DNA from: Bacteroidales bacterium
GTDB taxonomy: Bacteria > Bacteroidota > Bacteroidia > Bacteroidales > UBA932
Length of the DNA stretch: 64,000 nt
Assembly: GCA_017443025.1 (NCBI GenBank)
Contig: JAFSPG010000001.1
Coordinates: 1-64,000, forward strand
Reading direction: 5' to 3'
Of the stretch, positions 8,287-16,653 are shown piece by piece; positions within the stretch are counted from its first letter, which is position 1; each line of letters begins with the position of its first letter. The notes under the pieces are model-generated. The model made no database searches. It saw only the letters and a program-made list of their open reading frames with translations, and was not told the DNA's origin. Both the position numbers and the translations under genes were made by a program.

Positions 8287-9147
8287 TTAACCGAGATAAC
8301 CTTTGAGAAGTTTGCTCCTTGAGGGGCTCTTGAGGCGGCGGATGGCCTTCTCCTTTATCTGGCGTACCCTCTCTCGGGTGAGGCCGAATCGCTCGCCAAT
8401 CTCCTCGAGTGTCATTTCCTGGCAGCCGATGCCGAAGAAAGACTTGATGATTTCCCTCTCGCGGGAAGAAAGGGTTGAGAGAGCCCTCTCAATCTCTGTG
8501 TTAAGGCTTTCGTTTACCAGCACGCGGTCTGCGCTCGGAGAATCGTCGTTAGGAAGGACATCCAGAAGACTGTTGTCTTCGCCCTCTACGAAAGGAGCGT
8601 CAACGGATACGTGACGGCCCGAAACCCTGAGTGTGTCGGAAATCTTCTCCTTAGGAACGTCGATCATCTCTGAAAGCTCCTCGCTCGAGGGCTGACGCTC
8701 GTTGATCTGCTCGAACTGGGAAAGGGCCTTGTTGATTTTATTCAGCGAGCCAACCTGGTTCAGAGGAAGACGTACGATACGGCTCTGCTCGGCGAGGGCC
8801 TGGAGAATGGACTGGCGAATCCACCAGACAGCGTAAGAGATAAACTTGAATCCACGTGTTTCGTCGAACTTCTCGGCGGCCTTGATAAGCCCCAGGTTAC
8901 CCTCGTTGATGAGGTCCGGGAGGCTGAGTCCCTGGTTCTGGTACTGCTTTGCAACGGATACCACGAACCTGAGGTTGGCCTTTGTGAGTTTTTCAAGCGC
9001 GGCTTGGTCGCCTTTGCGGATACGCTGGGCAAGTTCAACTTCCTCTTCGGGGGAAACGAGTTCTTCGCGGCCGATTTCCTGAAGGTATTTGTCAAGCGAC
9101 GCGCTCTCGCGGTTGGTAATGGATTTGGTAATCTTTAGCTGTCTCAT
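8287..9147 (-). CDS. rpoD: Primary RNA polymerase sigma factor
   Basis: The 286-residue protein is the short RpoD/SigA form typical of Bacteroidota, without region 1.1. Region 1.2 covers about residues 15-50 ([20 protein letters not shown]). Region 2 includes [20 protein letters not shown] (about 95-115), which recognises the -7 element and melts DNA. Region 3 follows, and region 4.2 ([19 protein letters not shown], about 255-275) contacts the upstream element. It directs core RNA polymerase to housekeeping promoters, here of the TTTG / TAnnTTTG type seen many times in this window. It lies 10 bases after degP and 13 before argS. Confidence 0.96.
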   Translation of the reverse strand: MRQLKITKSITNRESASLDKYLQEIGREELVSPEEEVELAQRIRKGDQAALEKLTKANLRFVVSVAKQYQNQGLSLPDLINEGNLGLIKAAEKFDETRGFKFISYAVWWIRQSILQALAEQSRIVRLPLNQVGSLNKINKALSQFEQINERQPSSEELSEMIDVPKEKISDTLRVSGRHVSVDAPFVEGEDNSLLDVLPNDDSPSADRVLVNESLNTEIERALSTLSSREREIIKSFFGIGCQEMTLEEIGERFGLTRERVRQIKEKAIRRLKSPSRSKLLKGYLG

Positions 9148-9157
9148 ACTTTATGTC

Positions 9158-10579
9158 TTATTCCTTGCCGAAGCCGAAATAAGCCTCCCTGCCAGCAGGT
9201 GTGGTACCCTGGATGAAGATAGACTTCTTCGCAGCCTTGGCGATTCTTACAACATCTTCGGGTTTCGAAACAGGCTGGTCGTTGACATAAAGGATGATGA
9301 ATCCGTCGGTTACACCGTTTTCACGGAGCTTTCCGTTGCCGGCCGATACTACTTTCACGCCTTTGTCGGCCTTGGCAAGCTTTGCTCCGAAGAAGAGGAC
9401 GGAACCGTCTTTATCGACAGATGATGTAATCTCCTCCGTCGACGTGAAAACCACATTAAAGGTCAGGGATTTTCCGTCGCGCAGAACAGTAACTGTCGTT
9501 TTGTCTCCGGGGTGATAGCCTGCAACCAGGGCTTGGACCTGGGCCATACTTTCAACCTTCACTGAACCGACTGCGGTAAGGACATCTCCGGCTTTGACTC
9601 CGGCTTTGTCGGCCGCACCTCCGTTCGAAACCTCCTTAATATATACGCCTTGCGGAGAAGAAAGTTTCAATTCCTTGGCAAATTTATCATCTATGGCCTG
9701 CATGGTCACTCCAAGAAGGGCGCGCTTTACGCTTCCGTACTCAAGGATGTCGCCGATTATCTTGCGGGTAAGATTGGAAGGGATTGCGAAAGAATATCCG
9801 GAATAGGAACCGGTCTGTGAGATTATTGCGGTGTTGATGCCCACCAGTTCGCCTTTTTCATTTACGAGGGCTCCGCCGGAGTTTCCGGGGTTGACGGCGG
9901 CATCGGTCTGAATAAATGATTCAATCTTCAGTTCACGGCTGCTGTGCTGCATCTGACGGCCCTTTGCGCTGACGATTCCTGCAGTGATGGTGGAACGGAG
10001 GTCGTAGGGGCTGCCGATGGCGAGAACCCACTGGCCGAGGCGGAGTTTGTCGGAATCTCCGAACTGGAGAGTAGGCAGACCGGTTTCCTCGATTTTCAGA
10101 AGTGCGAGGTCGGTGGGAGCGTCGGTACCGATAACGGTGGCTTCGTAGGTCTTGTTGTTATTGAGGGTGACTTCTACCTTCGTGGCACCCTGTACCACGT
10201 GGTTGTTGGTAACGATATATCCGTCCTGACGGATTATGACTCCCGAGCCGCTGCCCTGACGGATCTGTGAACCCTGGTCAGGCATCTGGTCGCCGAAAAA
10301 GAAACGGAAGAAGGGATCGGCGGCCATGTTGTTCTGAGTCTGGATTTCGACTTTTACGTAAACAACGGCATCTACTGCGCTTTCGGCGGCATATGTAAAA
10401 TCAGGATATTCGGCCTGTGACAGATTGACAGTCCTTAACATAGGGGCCGAAGAGTCGGCCGAGACCGTATCATATTGATAGACTGAAGGCTGTGAAGCCC
10501 TGTTGATACTGCTTACTGCCAAAGTGGTGACGGCTGCCGTCGCAACCGCGACCAAAACTGTAACTACACTTGTCTTCAT
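9158..10579 (-). CDS. DegP/HtrA-type periplasmic serine protease
   Basis: The 473-residue protein starts with a signal/anchor segment (residues 1-25), then a trypsin-like domain. The triad is visible: His in GYIVTNNHVVQGA, Asp in PTDLALLKIEETG, Ser in NPGNSGGALVNEKG. Two PDZ domains follow (about residues 285-370 and 385-473). HtrA proteases degrade or refold damaged envelope proteins in the periplasm. The ATG at 10577-10579 is preferred to a GTG two codons upstream. It heads a run with rpoD and argS, so envelope-stress control could spread into them if there is no internal promoter; this is inference. Confidence 0.93.
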   Translation of the reverse strand: MKTSVVTVLVAVATAAVTTLAVSSINRASQPSVYQYDTVSADSSAPMLRTVNLSQAEYPDFTYAAESAVDAVVYVKVEIQTQNNMAADPFFRFFFGDQMPDQGSQIRQGSGSGVIIRQDGYIVTNNHVVQGATKVEVTLNNNKTYEATVIGTDAPTDLALLKIEETGLPTLQFGDSDKLRLGQWVLAIGSPYDLRSTITAGIVSAKGRQMQHSSRELKIESFIQTDAAVNPGNSGGALVNEKGELVGINTAIISQTGSYSGYSFAIPSNLTRKIIGDILEYGSVKRALLGVTMQAIDDKFAKELKLSSPQGVYIKEVSNGGAADKAGVKAGDVLTAVGSVKVESMAQVQALVAGYHPGDKTTVTVLRDGKSLTFNVVFTSTEEITSSVDKDGSVLFFGAKLAKADKGVKVVSAGNGKLRENGVTDGFIILYVNDQPVSKPEDVVRIAKAAKKSIFIQGTTPAGREAYFGFGKE

Positions 10580-10679
10580 ATTCACTGTTGTTTTATAGTT
10601 TACACCAAAAAATCATCCGCACTCGGCGGACGGAGAAAGGGACAAGTCAAACTTTATGCCAAAAAATGAAAAAGTACTC

Positions 10680-10710
10680 TTTGATTTTTTACAAGATTTT
10701 TTTACCTTTG
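10680..10710 (+). promoter_or_regulatory. Promoter of dnaN
   Basis: TTTG at 10680-10683, 19 bases, TACCTTTG at 10703-10710: an exact match to the Bacteroidota housekeeping consensus. The dnaN ATG lies 58 bases after it. Confidence 0.75.
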
Positions 10711-10768
10711 TTTGCTATGTTCCGGATTTATCCGGCCCGACTAGAAAAATTGAAAAAATATAGATATT

Positions 10769-11890
10769 ATGAAATTCGCAGTATCAAGCACAGAGCTTTT
10801 GAAGGCCATCCTGACAGTTCAGAAGGCCATTCCCGCCAAGACCACGGAAGCCATTCTCGAAAACTATCTTTTCGTACTGGAGGGTTCCACCCTTACAATC
10901 ACGGCCTCCGACAACGAACTCACCCTCAAGACCGCCCTTGAAGTACAGGTCTCCGATGAAGAAGGAAGTATCGCAGTTCCGGCCCGTCAGCTCACTGACC
11001 TTCTGAAGGAACTCCCCGACCAGCCCCTGCAGATTGAATCCGTGGGCGACTATGCTTTCAAGTGCGCCTGGACCAACGGTTCCTCCACCCTGCCCTATTT
11101 CAATCCTGCCGACTATCCCCAGACAAAAAAGGTCGCCGGAGACGCCACGACGATTGAAATTCCCGCATCGACTCTCTCCGAGGGCATCAGCAACACCGTT
11201 TACGCTTCTTCCGACGAAGACAACCGTCCTATCATGAACAGTATCTTCTTCGATATCAAGCCCGACGCCACCACCCTCGTAGCCTCCGACCTCCAGAAGC
11301 TGATTTGCTATACTGCAACTGACGTAAAGGCCGCCGGCGAATCCTCGTTCATCCTGAACAAGCGCCACGCCAACGTACTGAAAGCCATTCTTCCCAAGGA
11401 AGACGAAGCCGTGAAGATCGCCTTCGACGACAAGGTCGCCGCCGTAAGCTTCGGCACTACCACCATGTACAGCTGCCTTGTCGTGGGTAAGTACCCCGAT
11501 TACAAGACCATCATTCCCAAGAACAACTCCAATATACTGAGAATCGACCGCCTGCAGCTTCTCAACATGGTGCGCCGTATCTCGGTCTGCTCACCCAAGG
11601 CTTCCAACCATATCAAGTTCAACCTGATTCCCGGAAGCATCGAGGTTTCAGCACAGGATGTAGGATTCGAGATTGCTGCACAGGAGAAAGCCGCCTGCCA
11701 GTATGACGGCGACGAACTCGCCATCGGCTTCAAGTCCACCCATATCATCGACATCCTCGCCAACCTCGACTGCCAGGAGATTGTCCTGAAATTCGCCGAC
11801 AAACGCCGTTCCGTGCTCATTCTCCCCGCCGAGGATGCCGCAGAGAATGTCAACGTATTCGGCATCGTGATGCCTGTAATGGTCAAATAG
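10769..11890 (+). CDS. dnaN: DNA polymerase III subunit beta (sliding clamp)
   Basis: The 373-residue protein has the three repeated clamp domains (about residues 1-120, 128-245, 247-373). It begins MKFAVSSTELLKAILTVQKA and ends in NVFGIVMPVMVK, the conserved C-terminal strand that forms part of the clamp-binding pocket. The dimeric ring slides on DNA and tethers DNA polymerase III and repair enzymes. It ends with TAG and is followed after 2 bases by a DnaQ-like exonuclease gene, a functionally sensible pairing. Confidence 0.97.
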   Translation: MKFAVSSTELLKAILTVQKAIPAKTTEAILENYLFVLEGSTLTITASDNELTLKTALEVQVSDEEGSIAVPARQLTDLLKELPDQPLQIESVGDYAFKCAWTNGSSTLPYFNPADYPQTKKVAGDATTIEIPASTLSEGISNTVYASSDEDNRPIMNSIFFDIKPDATTLVASDLQKLICYTATDVKAAGESSFILNKRHANVLKAILPKEDEAVKIAFDDKVAAVSFGTTTMYSCLVVGKYPDYKTIIPKNNSNILRIDRLQLLNMVRRISVCSPKASNHIKFNLIPGSIEVSAQDVGFEIAAQEKAACQYDGDELAIGFKSTHIIDILANLDCQEIVLKFADKRRSVLILPAEDAAENVNVFGIVMPVMVK

Positions 11891-11892
11891 CA

Positions 11893-12798
11893 ATGGAACT
11901 CAATCTCCAGCGGCCGCTGCTTTTCTTCGACATAGAGAGCACCGGCCTTAATATCGCATCCGATTGCATCGCCGAGCTCAGCTTCGTAAAGATTTTCCCC
12001 GGCGGCGAGCAGCGCATCAAGACATGGCGCATGAAGCCCTGGGACTATGTGAACAACTGCCAGATGCCGATTCATCCTGCCGCTTCGGCAGTTAACGGGC
12101 TCACCGACGATATGCTCAAGGACTGCCCCCGTTTCCAGGACCTCTGCGACGAACTTCTGCCCTGGATCTCGGACAGCGACCTTGCAGGCTTCAATTCATC
12201 CAAGTTCGACCTCCCGATGCTCGCCGAAGAGTTCGAGAGGGTAAGAGTATATTGCAAGAGGGATTTTGAACTCGACCTGCACAGCAAGCTAATGGTCGAC
12301 GTGCAGAATATCTATCACGCGATGGAGCCCCGCAGCCTCAAGGCTGCCTATCGCTTCTACTGCGGCGGCGAAGACTTCGAGAACGCACATACCGCCGAGG
12401 CCGATACCGTAGCTACTTACGAAGTGCTCAAAGGCCAGCTCGACCACTACCCCGAGGGGCTGAAGAATGACGTGAGTTTCCTGGCCGCTTTCGGAGGCCG
12501 CTCAAAGAACATTGATTACGCCGGACGCCTGGCTGTCGGCGACAACGGAGAGGCCGTCATCACCTTCGGTAAGCATAAAGGCCGCACCGCGCGTGAGGTA
12601 TGGCAGAACGAGCCTTCTTATTTCGCCTGGATTGCCCAGGGAGATTTCACCATGGATACAAAGCGTCAGTTTGAAATCCTGCGCAAAAAGTTCGAGGCCG
12701 AAAGGCGCGAGGCGAAAGCCGCTCCCGCAAAGCCTCTGGCCGGCAAGGATTTCGACGATGCCGCCGACCTTCTCATCCGTCACTTCGGAGGAAAATAA
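11893..12798 (+). CDS. DnaQ-like 3'-5' exonuclease (DEDDh) with ExoX-type C-terminal module
   Basis: The 301-residue protein has the three exonuclease motifs: ExoI in LLFFDIESTGL (residues 9-19), ExoII in AGFNSSKFDLPMLAEEF (about 97-113), and ExoIII in HTAEADTVATYEV (about 165-177) with the His and Asp of the DEDDh class. The C-terminal stretch ITFGKHKGRTAREVW with SYFAWI (about 218-245) resembles the small domain found in ExoX and DUF3820 proteins. It would trim 3' ends for proofreading or repair. Two bases after dnaN; likely a two-gene operon. Whether it is the replicative epsilon subunit or a separate repair nuclease cannot be decided. Confidence 0.88.
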   Translation: MELNLQRPLLFFDIESTGLNIASDCIAELSFVKIFPGGEQRIKTWRMKPWDYVNNCQMPIHPAASAVNGLTDDMLKDCPRFQDLCDELLPWISDSDLAGFNSSKFDLPMLAEEFERVRVYCKRDFELDLHSKLMVDVQNIYHAMEPRSLKAAYRFYCGGEDFENAHTAEADTVATYEVLKGQLDHYPEGLKNDVSFLAAFGGRSKNIDYAGRLAVGDNGEAVITFGKHKGRTAREVWQNEPSYFAWIAQGDFTMDTKRQFEILRKKFEAERREAKAAPAKPLAGKDFDDAADLLIRHFGGK

Positions 12799-12820
12799 AA
12801 GGCCCCTCTGAAGGAGCCTT
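12792..12820 (-). terminator. Terminator after tRNA-Thr
   Basis: On the minus strand an 8-bp stem (AAGGCTCC with GGGGCCTT, one G-T pair) and a 6-base loop are followed by a T-rich run. It overlaps the stop codon of the convergent exonuclease gene. Confidence 0.6.
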
Positions 12821-12824
12821 CGGG

Positions 12825-12897
12825 AGCCGCGAACGGGACTCGAACCCGCGACCTGCTCATTACGAATGAGCTGCTCTACCAACTGAGCTAAAGCGGC
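12825..12897 (-). tRNA. tRNA-Thr (anticodon CGT)
   Basis: The 73-nt cloverleaf reads GCCGCTT - TA - GCTC...GAGC - A - GCTCA TTCGTAA TGAGC - AGGTC - GCGGG TTCGAGT CCCGT - TCGCGGC - T. The anticodon loop TTCGTAA gives CGT, threonine (ACG). CCA is not encoded. The acceptor stem has only five good pairs; 6-67 is T-C and 7-66 is T-T, where AAGCGGC would be expected on the 3' side. D, anticodon and T arms are intact. Confidence 0.88.
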
Positions 12898-12953
12898 AAA
12901 TGTGCCTGCAAATATAGTTAATTTTTGAATACAAAAGAATCTTTAAGGGAAAA

Positions 12954-14228
12954 ATGGGGAAAGGAGAGGCGGATATAATCATCGTAGGAGGTGGCGCAGC
13001 AGGGCTTATGGCTGCGATTGGGGCGACGAAGATGGGAGCAAAGCCTCTTATCCTTGAAAAAATGCCCAGGCCCGGCCGCAAGATAATGATTACAGGCAAG
13101 GGGCGCTGCAATTTCACCAATGTCAAGGATTGGTTCGAGTTCTCGCCCGCCATCCGCTCGAATTCCCACTTTGTAAAGCCGTCATTCCAGAACCTCAAGC
13201 CCGTCGATGTCCTCGACCTTCTGGAGGAAAACGGACTCCCCTACGTAATAGAACGCGGCGGCAGGGCCTTCCCGGCCTCATACAAAGCCTCCGACGTTAT
13301 AGATACGCTGGTGCGGACTGCCACGCGCGGAGGTGCAAAAATCCTTACTGACAAAGAGGTTAAATCCATCGACAAGATTGAGAAAGTATTTCACGTCTGC
13401 TGCGCTGACGGCTCCGAATACACTTCAAAAGCCGTGATAATCGCAACAGGCGGGCTCTCCTATCCTTCGACCGGCTCCACCGGCGACGGCTACCGCTTCG
13501 CCGAGGCCTTAGGACACAAGATTGTCAGTTGCTTCCCTTCACTCACAGCCCTTGTTCCACAGGGCTACAAGCAGAGCCAGACCAAGGGTCACATCGACCG
13601 ACAGACTCCCCTCTCAAGATTCGGACAGTCGTTGATAGGACTAAGCCTAAAGAATGTACAGATCAGTCTGTACTCCGGGCAGGACCTCGTTCAGCAGGAG
13701 TTTGGCGACCTTGACTTTACCGACGGCGGGCTTGAGGGGCCTATCGGCTTTGCAATTAGCCGCAACGCCGTAAAGGGCCTGCTCGGTGGTGGCAAGATGA
13801 AGGTGGTGATAGACCTCAAGCCGGCCGTCGAGGCCGAAAAGCTCGCCGCCCGCATCAGGAGAGAATTCCCCATGCCTCCTTACAGCTACGGCAATATCCT
13901 GGCCAAGCTTCTGCCCAAAGCCCTATGCCATATATTCAGAAGCCTCGTGCCGGAGCCTAAGCCCGAGGTGCTGGCCGAAGCCCTCAAGAGCTGGACTCTC
14001 CCCCTCCAGGGCTACGTAGGCTACGAACGCAGCGTCGTTACAGCCGGAGGAGTGGATACCGGCGAAGTATCATCACACGCCATGGAATCGAGGCTCTGCC
14101 GCAATCTCTTCTTCTGCGGCGAAGTACTCGATATAGACGCAAACACTGGAGGCTATAACCTCCAGTGCGCATTCTCAACCGGCATGCTCTCTGGGATGAG
14201 CGCAGCCGCAAGTGTAGTCAGGGATTAG
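12954..14228 (+). CDS. HI0933/BaiN-family NAD(P)/FAD-dependent oxidoreductase
   Basis: The 424-residue flavoprotein has an N-terminal dinucleotide-binding motif IIIVGGGAAGLMAAIGA (residues 9-25), then the family signature PGRKIMITGKGRCNFTN (about 42-58), a mid-protein FAD-contacting segment VIIATGGLSYPSTGSTGDGY (about 162-181) and a C-terminal CGEVLDIDANTGGYNLQCAF (about 388-407). The family includes BaiN/RdsA-like enzymes; the substrate of most members is unknown. An AAGGGA ribosome site precedes the ATG. It overlaps the stop codon of the convergent OmpP1 gene by a few bases (TTAG shared). Confidence 0.9.
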   Translation: MGKGEADIIIVGGGAAGLMAAIGATKMGAKPLILEKMPRPGRKIMITGKGRCNFTNVKDWFEFSPAIRSNSHFVKPSFQNLKPVDVLDLLEENGLPYVIERGGRAFPASYKASDVIDTLVRTATRGGAKILTDKEVKSIDKIEKVFHVCCADGSEYTSKAVIIATGGLSYPSTGSTGDGYRFAEALGHKIVSCFPSLTALVPQGYKQSQTKGHIDRQTPLSRFGQSLIGLSLKNVQISLYSGQDLVQQEFGDLDFTDGGLEGPIGFAISRNAVKGLLGGGKMKVVIDLKPAVEAEKLAARIRREFPMPPYSYGNILAKLLPKALCHIFRSLVPEPKPEVLAEALKSWTLPLQGYVGYERSVVTAGGVDTGEVSSHAMESRLCRNLFFCGEVLDIDANTGGYNLQCAFSTGMLSGMSAAASVVRD

Positions 14229-15679
14229 AAAGCGATGTTGATACCGACTGCAAGCACGGTGTTGGTGCGGTCGAAGACATCGGTTCCCTCAATCTTAAGA
14301 GCCTCTACTCCACCGGGAATCATCTGGATAAGGGCACCACCTGCCACCTGGCTAAGCAGAGCATAAGTCCTTACGCCGATATTGTTGTAGTCAGACATAG
14401 TCTTCTTGGTAGAATCGTAGTATGTCTTGAATACAGCGGCATCGAGGCTGATTTTCTCGTTTACTTTATAGCGGACGCCAAGGCCGATGGAATAAGAGCT
14501 CACATTGAAGCTGGAATCGGAAATGAAGGCATAGTCATTACCCCATCTGAACTGGGTTCTCTGACCGCCGGCGCTTACGGTGAAGCGGTCGTCGATATCA
14601 TATTCCACACCGGCGAGGAACTCAAGAGTATTGCCTCCGATAAGGTCGCCGCGGTCGTTCTTACCTGTCATGGTATTATAATACTTGGCGTTCTTGTCGA
14701 AATAAACATTGAAGCCAAGATTTGCCCTGAGGCTGGGTTTGATGGCCCATGCGGCACCGAGGGAGAGGATGGCGGGGATATCATTGGCGATATCGTCCTT
14801 GCCGTCGGCGTACTGGGTAAGCGAAGGGTCAGTGAGGACCTTGGTCTTGTTCTTCAGGCGGATGGAAGTCTTGAACTCGTAGCGGGCAGCAAAGTTGAAA
14901 TCTCCGACTTTATAGTTGATGCCGATAATAGGAGTCCAGCCGAGGTCGGTCTGCTTGCAGTCAACCTTGCGGTCGGCGAACAAGGCGCCAGCCTGCTCAA
15001 TATAGGGAGCAAGAGTAGGGAAATTTTCCAGGCCGGAGAGCTGGATATTGCCGATGAAAGCCTTGGTCGAATAATGTACATAGTTGGCACGGAGACCTGC
15101 AGATACGGCAAGATGGTCGTTGAACCTGTAACCGAGGTTGAGCTGGCCGGAGAAGATGTACTGCTTGGCACTAACGTCCATATCCATATTATAGGTAACA
15201 ACCTTTTTGCCCTCCTTAATCTTGTTCAGGATGGTAGGGACCATGGCGATGAGGCCTTCGAATGAGCTGAGGCCGTCGTCGAAGTCAGCCTTTCCGCCGC
15301 CACCGATTACACCGAAGTGGGCAGAGGCGAAGAATTTGTCGTCGAAGCGCCAGGCTGCATCGAGAGTCGGGAATACGGGGACGAAAGTCTTGCCGGTGTA
15401 TTTCTTCTTGGAAGAAGGGTTACCATATTCAAGGGGAAGATAGTTGGAATCAATCGTCCTGGTCTGGGTGCAGTTCTGGATGCCGAATGAAAGATGGAAT
15501 TTCTTATCAAGGAATCCGACGCCTGCAGGGTTGAAATAAGCAGATTCAGTTGAAATGACAGCGTTCTGTGCCGGTTGGCGAAGGAAGGAAACGCTCTGGT
15601 TGGTGTTGGTGATGAATCCGCCCGCAAATGAAGGAACGGAAATCACGAGTGCTGCAAAAGCAGCGAAAATCTTTTTCAT
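14225..15679 (-). CDS. OmpP1/FadL/TodX-family outer-membrane transport protein
   Basis: The 484-residue protein starts at ATG 15677-15679, giving MKKIFAAFAALVISVPSFA, a clear signal peptide cleaved after SFA. The mature N-terminus GGFITNTNQSV and the NPAGVGFLDKKFHLSFGIQ motif (about residues 52-70) are the FadL hatch region, followed by alternating strands of a beta-barrel and a C-terminal Phe (VGINIAF), the outer-membrane insertion signal. FadL-type barrels import long-chain fatty acids or other hydrophobic compounds. The upstream ATG-less extension of 24 codons is rejected because it hides the signal peptide. Apparently monocistronic. Confidence 0.9.
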   Translation of the reverse strand: MKKIFAAFAALVISVPSFAGGFITNTNQSVSFLRQPAQNAVISTESAYFNPAGVGFLDKKFHLSFGIQNCTQTRTIDSNYLPLEYGNPSSKKKYTGKTFVPVFPTLDAAWRFDDKFFASAHFGVIGGGGKADFDDGLSSFEGLIAMVPTILNKIKEGKKVVTYNMDMDVSAKQYIFSGQLNLGYRFNDHLAVSAGLRANYVHYSTKAFIGNIQLSGLENFPTLAPYIEQAGALFADRKVDCKQTDLGWTPIIGINYKVGDFNFAARYEFKTSIRLKNKTKVLTDPSLTQYADGKDDIANDIPAILSLGAAWAIKPSLRANLGFNVYFDKNAKYYNTMTGKNDRGDLIGGNTLEFLAGVEYDIDDRFTVSAGGQRTQFRWGNDYAFISDSSFNVSSYSIGLGVRYKVNEKISLDAAVFKTYYDSTKKTMSDYNNIGVRTYALLSQVAGGALIQMIPGGVEALKIEGTDVFDRTNTVLAVGINIAF

Positions 15680-15807
15680 AACCTGTTGTTTAAGTTTAGC
15701 GCTGCAAAAGTAAGGTAAATTTTTAATAATTTCGCCCAAAAAACTATTCAAAATTTCCTTATTATTCGGATTTTTTACATATTTTTGCGTGTTAAAGGTT
15801 TTAATCG

Positions 15808-16653
15808 ATGGACAAAATCATCATTCCTTCAAATATAGAAGATGCCATAAGCCTGTATAACAATGCCGCCCCTGAAGAAGGCGGACTCGTACTTATAAGC
15901 ATCTGCGACACTGGAGGATACTCCATCTATATCAACAACCGTCGCTTCCACGTAGGTACTCAGGACATCCTTATTGTCCCTCACGGTGAGTCAATAGGGA
16001 AAATCTGCCTCGACTCCAAGGATACGGACATAAACTTCGTCTGCATATCATCTTCTATCTTCCTTAATAATATAAGGAGCGGGCGAAACGCCTGGGGCAT
16101 ACTGATGTACACGAAAAACAATCCGGTATTCCCTTTGAGCAAAAGCGACCGTGCACTGACATCCAGCTATCTTCAGGTAGTTAAAGGAAAACTTGCCACT
16201 CCAAGGGGCTTCTACTACGACGAAATCCTGAAATCCCTGCTCCAGTGCGTCATCTTCGAGCTCTGCGTTATCATCAGCCGAGACCTTACTACCAGCGAAG
16301 ACAATCCGTTCGAGAAGCGCAAAGACCTTATATTCAAGAAGTTCATCGAGCTTCTTTCCGAGAGTGACGGCTGCCGCCGCTCTGTACGCTCCTACGCCGA
16401 CGAACTCTGCATCTCGTCGAAATATCTCTCGGCCGTAACCATTGATATCTGCGGCAAGAACGCGCACGAACTAATCCTCAACAACGTAGTGTCAAGGATA
16501 AAATCCGAGCTTGATTTCTCGGACAAAAGTATCAAGGAGCTGTCGTCCCAGTTCGGATTCCCGAATCTGTCGGCCTTCGGCAACTTCGTTAAGACAAGGC
16601 TCGGCGTCAGCCCGAGAGAATATAGAAACGGCAAAAAATCCCGCATACAATGA
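15808..16653 (+). CDS. AraC-family transcriptional regulator
   Basis: The 281-residue protein has an N-terminal cupin-like sensor region (residues 1-165; e.g. GGLVLISICDTGGYSIYINN) and a C-terminal double helix-turn-helix (about 185-278), with SYADELCISSKYLSAVTIDI and the second helix pair KELSSQFGFPNLSAFGNFVK then GVSPREYR. It is a cytoplasmic DNA-binding regulator; effector unknown. Its TGA stop overlaps the ATG of the following metallophosphoesterase gene (ATGA), so the two are translationally coupled. A weak -7 element TATTTTTG is at 15780-15787. Confidence 0.9.
   Translation: MDKIIIPSNIEDAISLYNNAAPEEGGLVLISICDTGGYSIYINNRRFHVGTQDILIVPHGESIGKICLDSKDTDINFVCISSSIFLNNIRSGRNAWGILMYTKNNPVFPLSKSDRALTSSYLQVVKGKLATPRGFYYDEILKSLLQCVIFELCVIISRDLTTSEDNPFEKRKDLIFKKFIELLSESDGCRRSVRSYADELCISSKYLSAVTIDICGKNAHELILNNVVSRIKSELDFSDKSIKELSSQFGFPNLSAFGNFVKTRLGVSPREYRNGKKSRIQ

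Noticed and set aside
12860-13198. Minus-strand open frame running over tRNA-Thr and the start of the flavoprotein gene.
   Set aside because: It overlaps a tRNA and a well-supported gene; no domain seen.
14165-15265. Long plus-strand open frame (366 codons) opposite the OmpP1 gene.
   Set aside because: Shadow frame; the minus-strand product has a signal peptide and FadL motifs, while this one has no known features.
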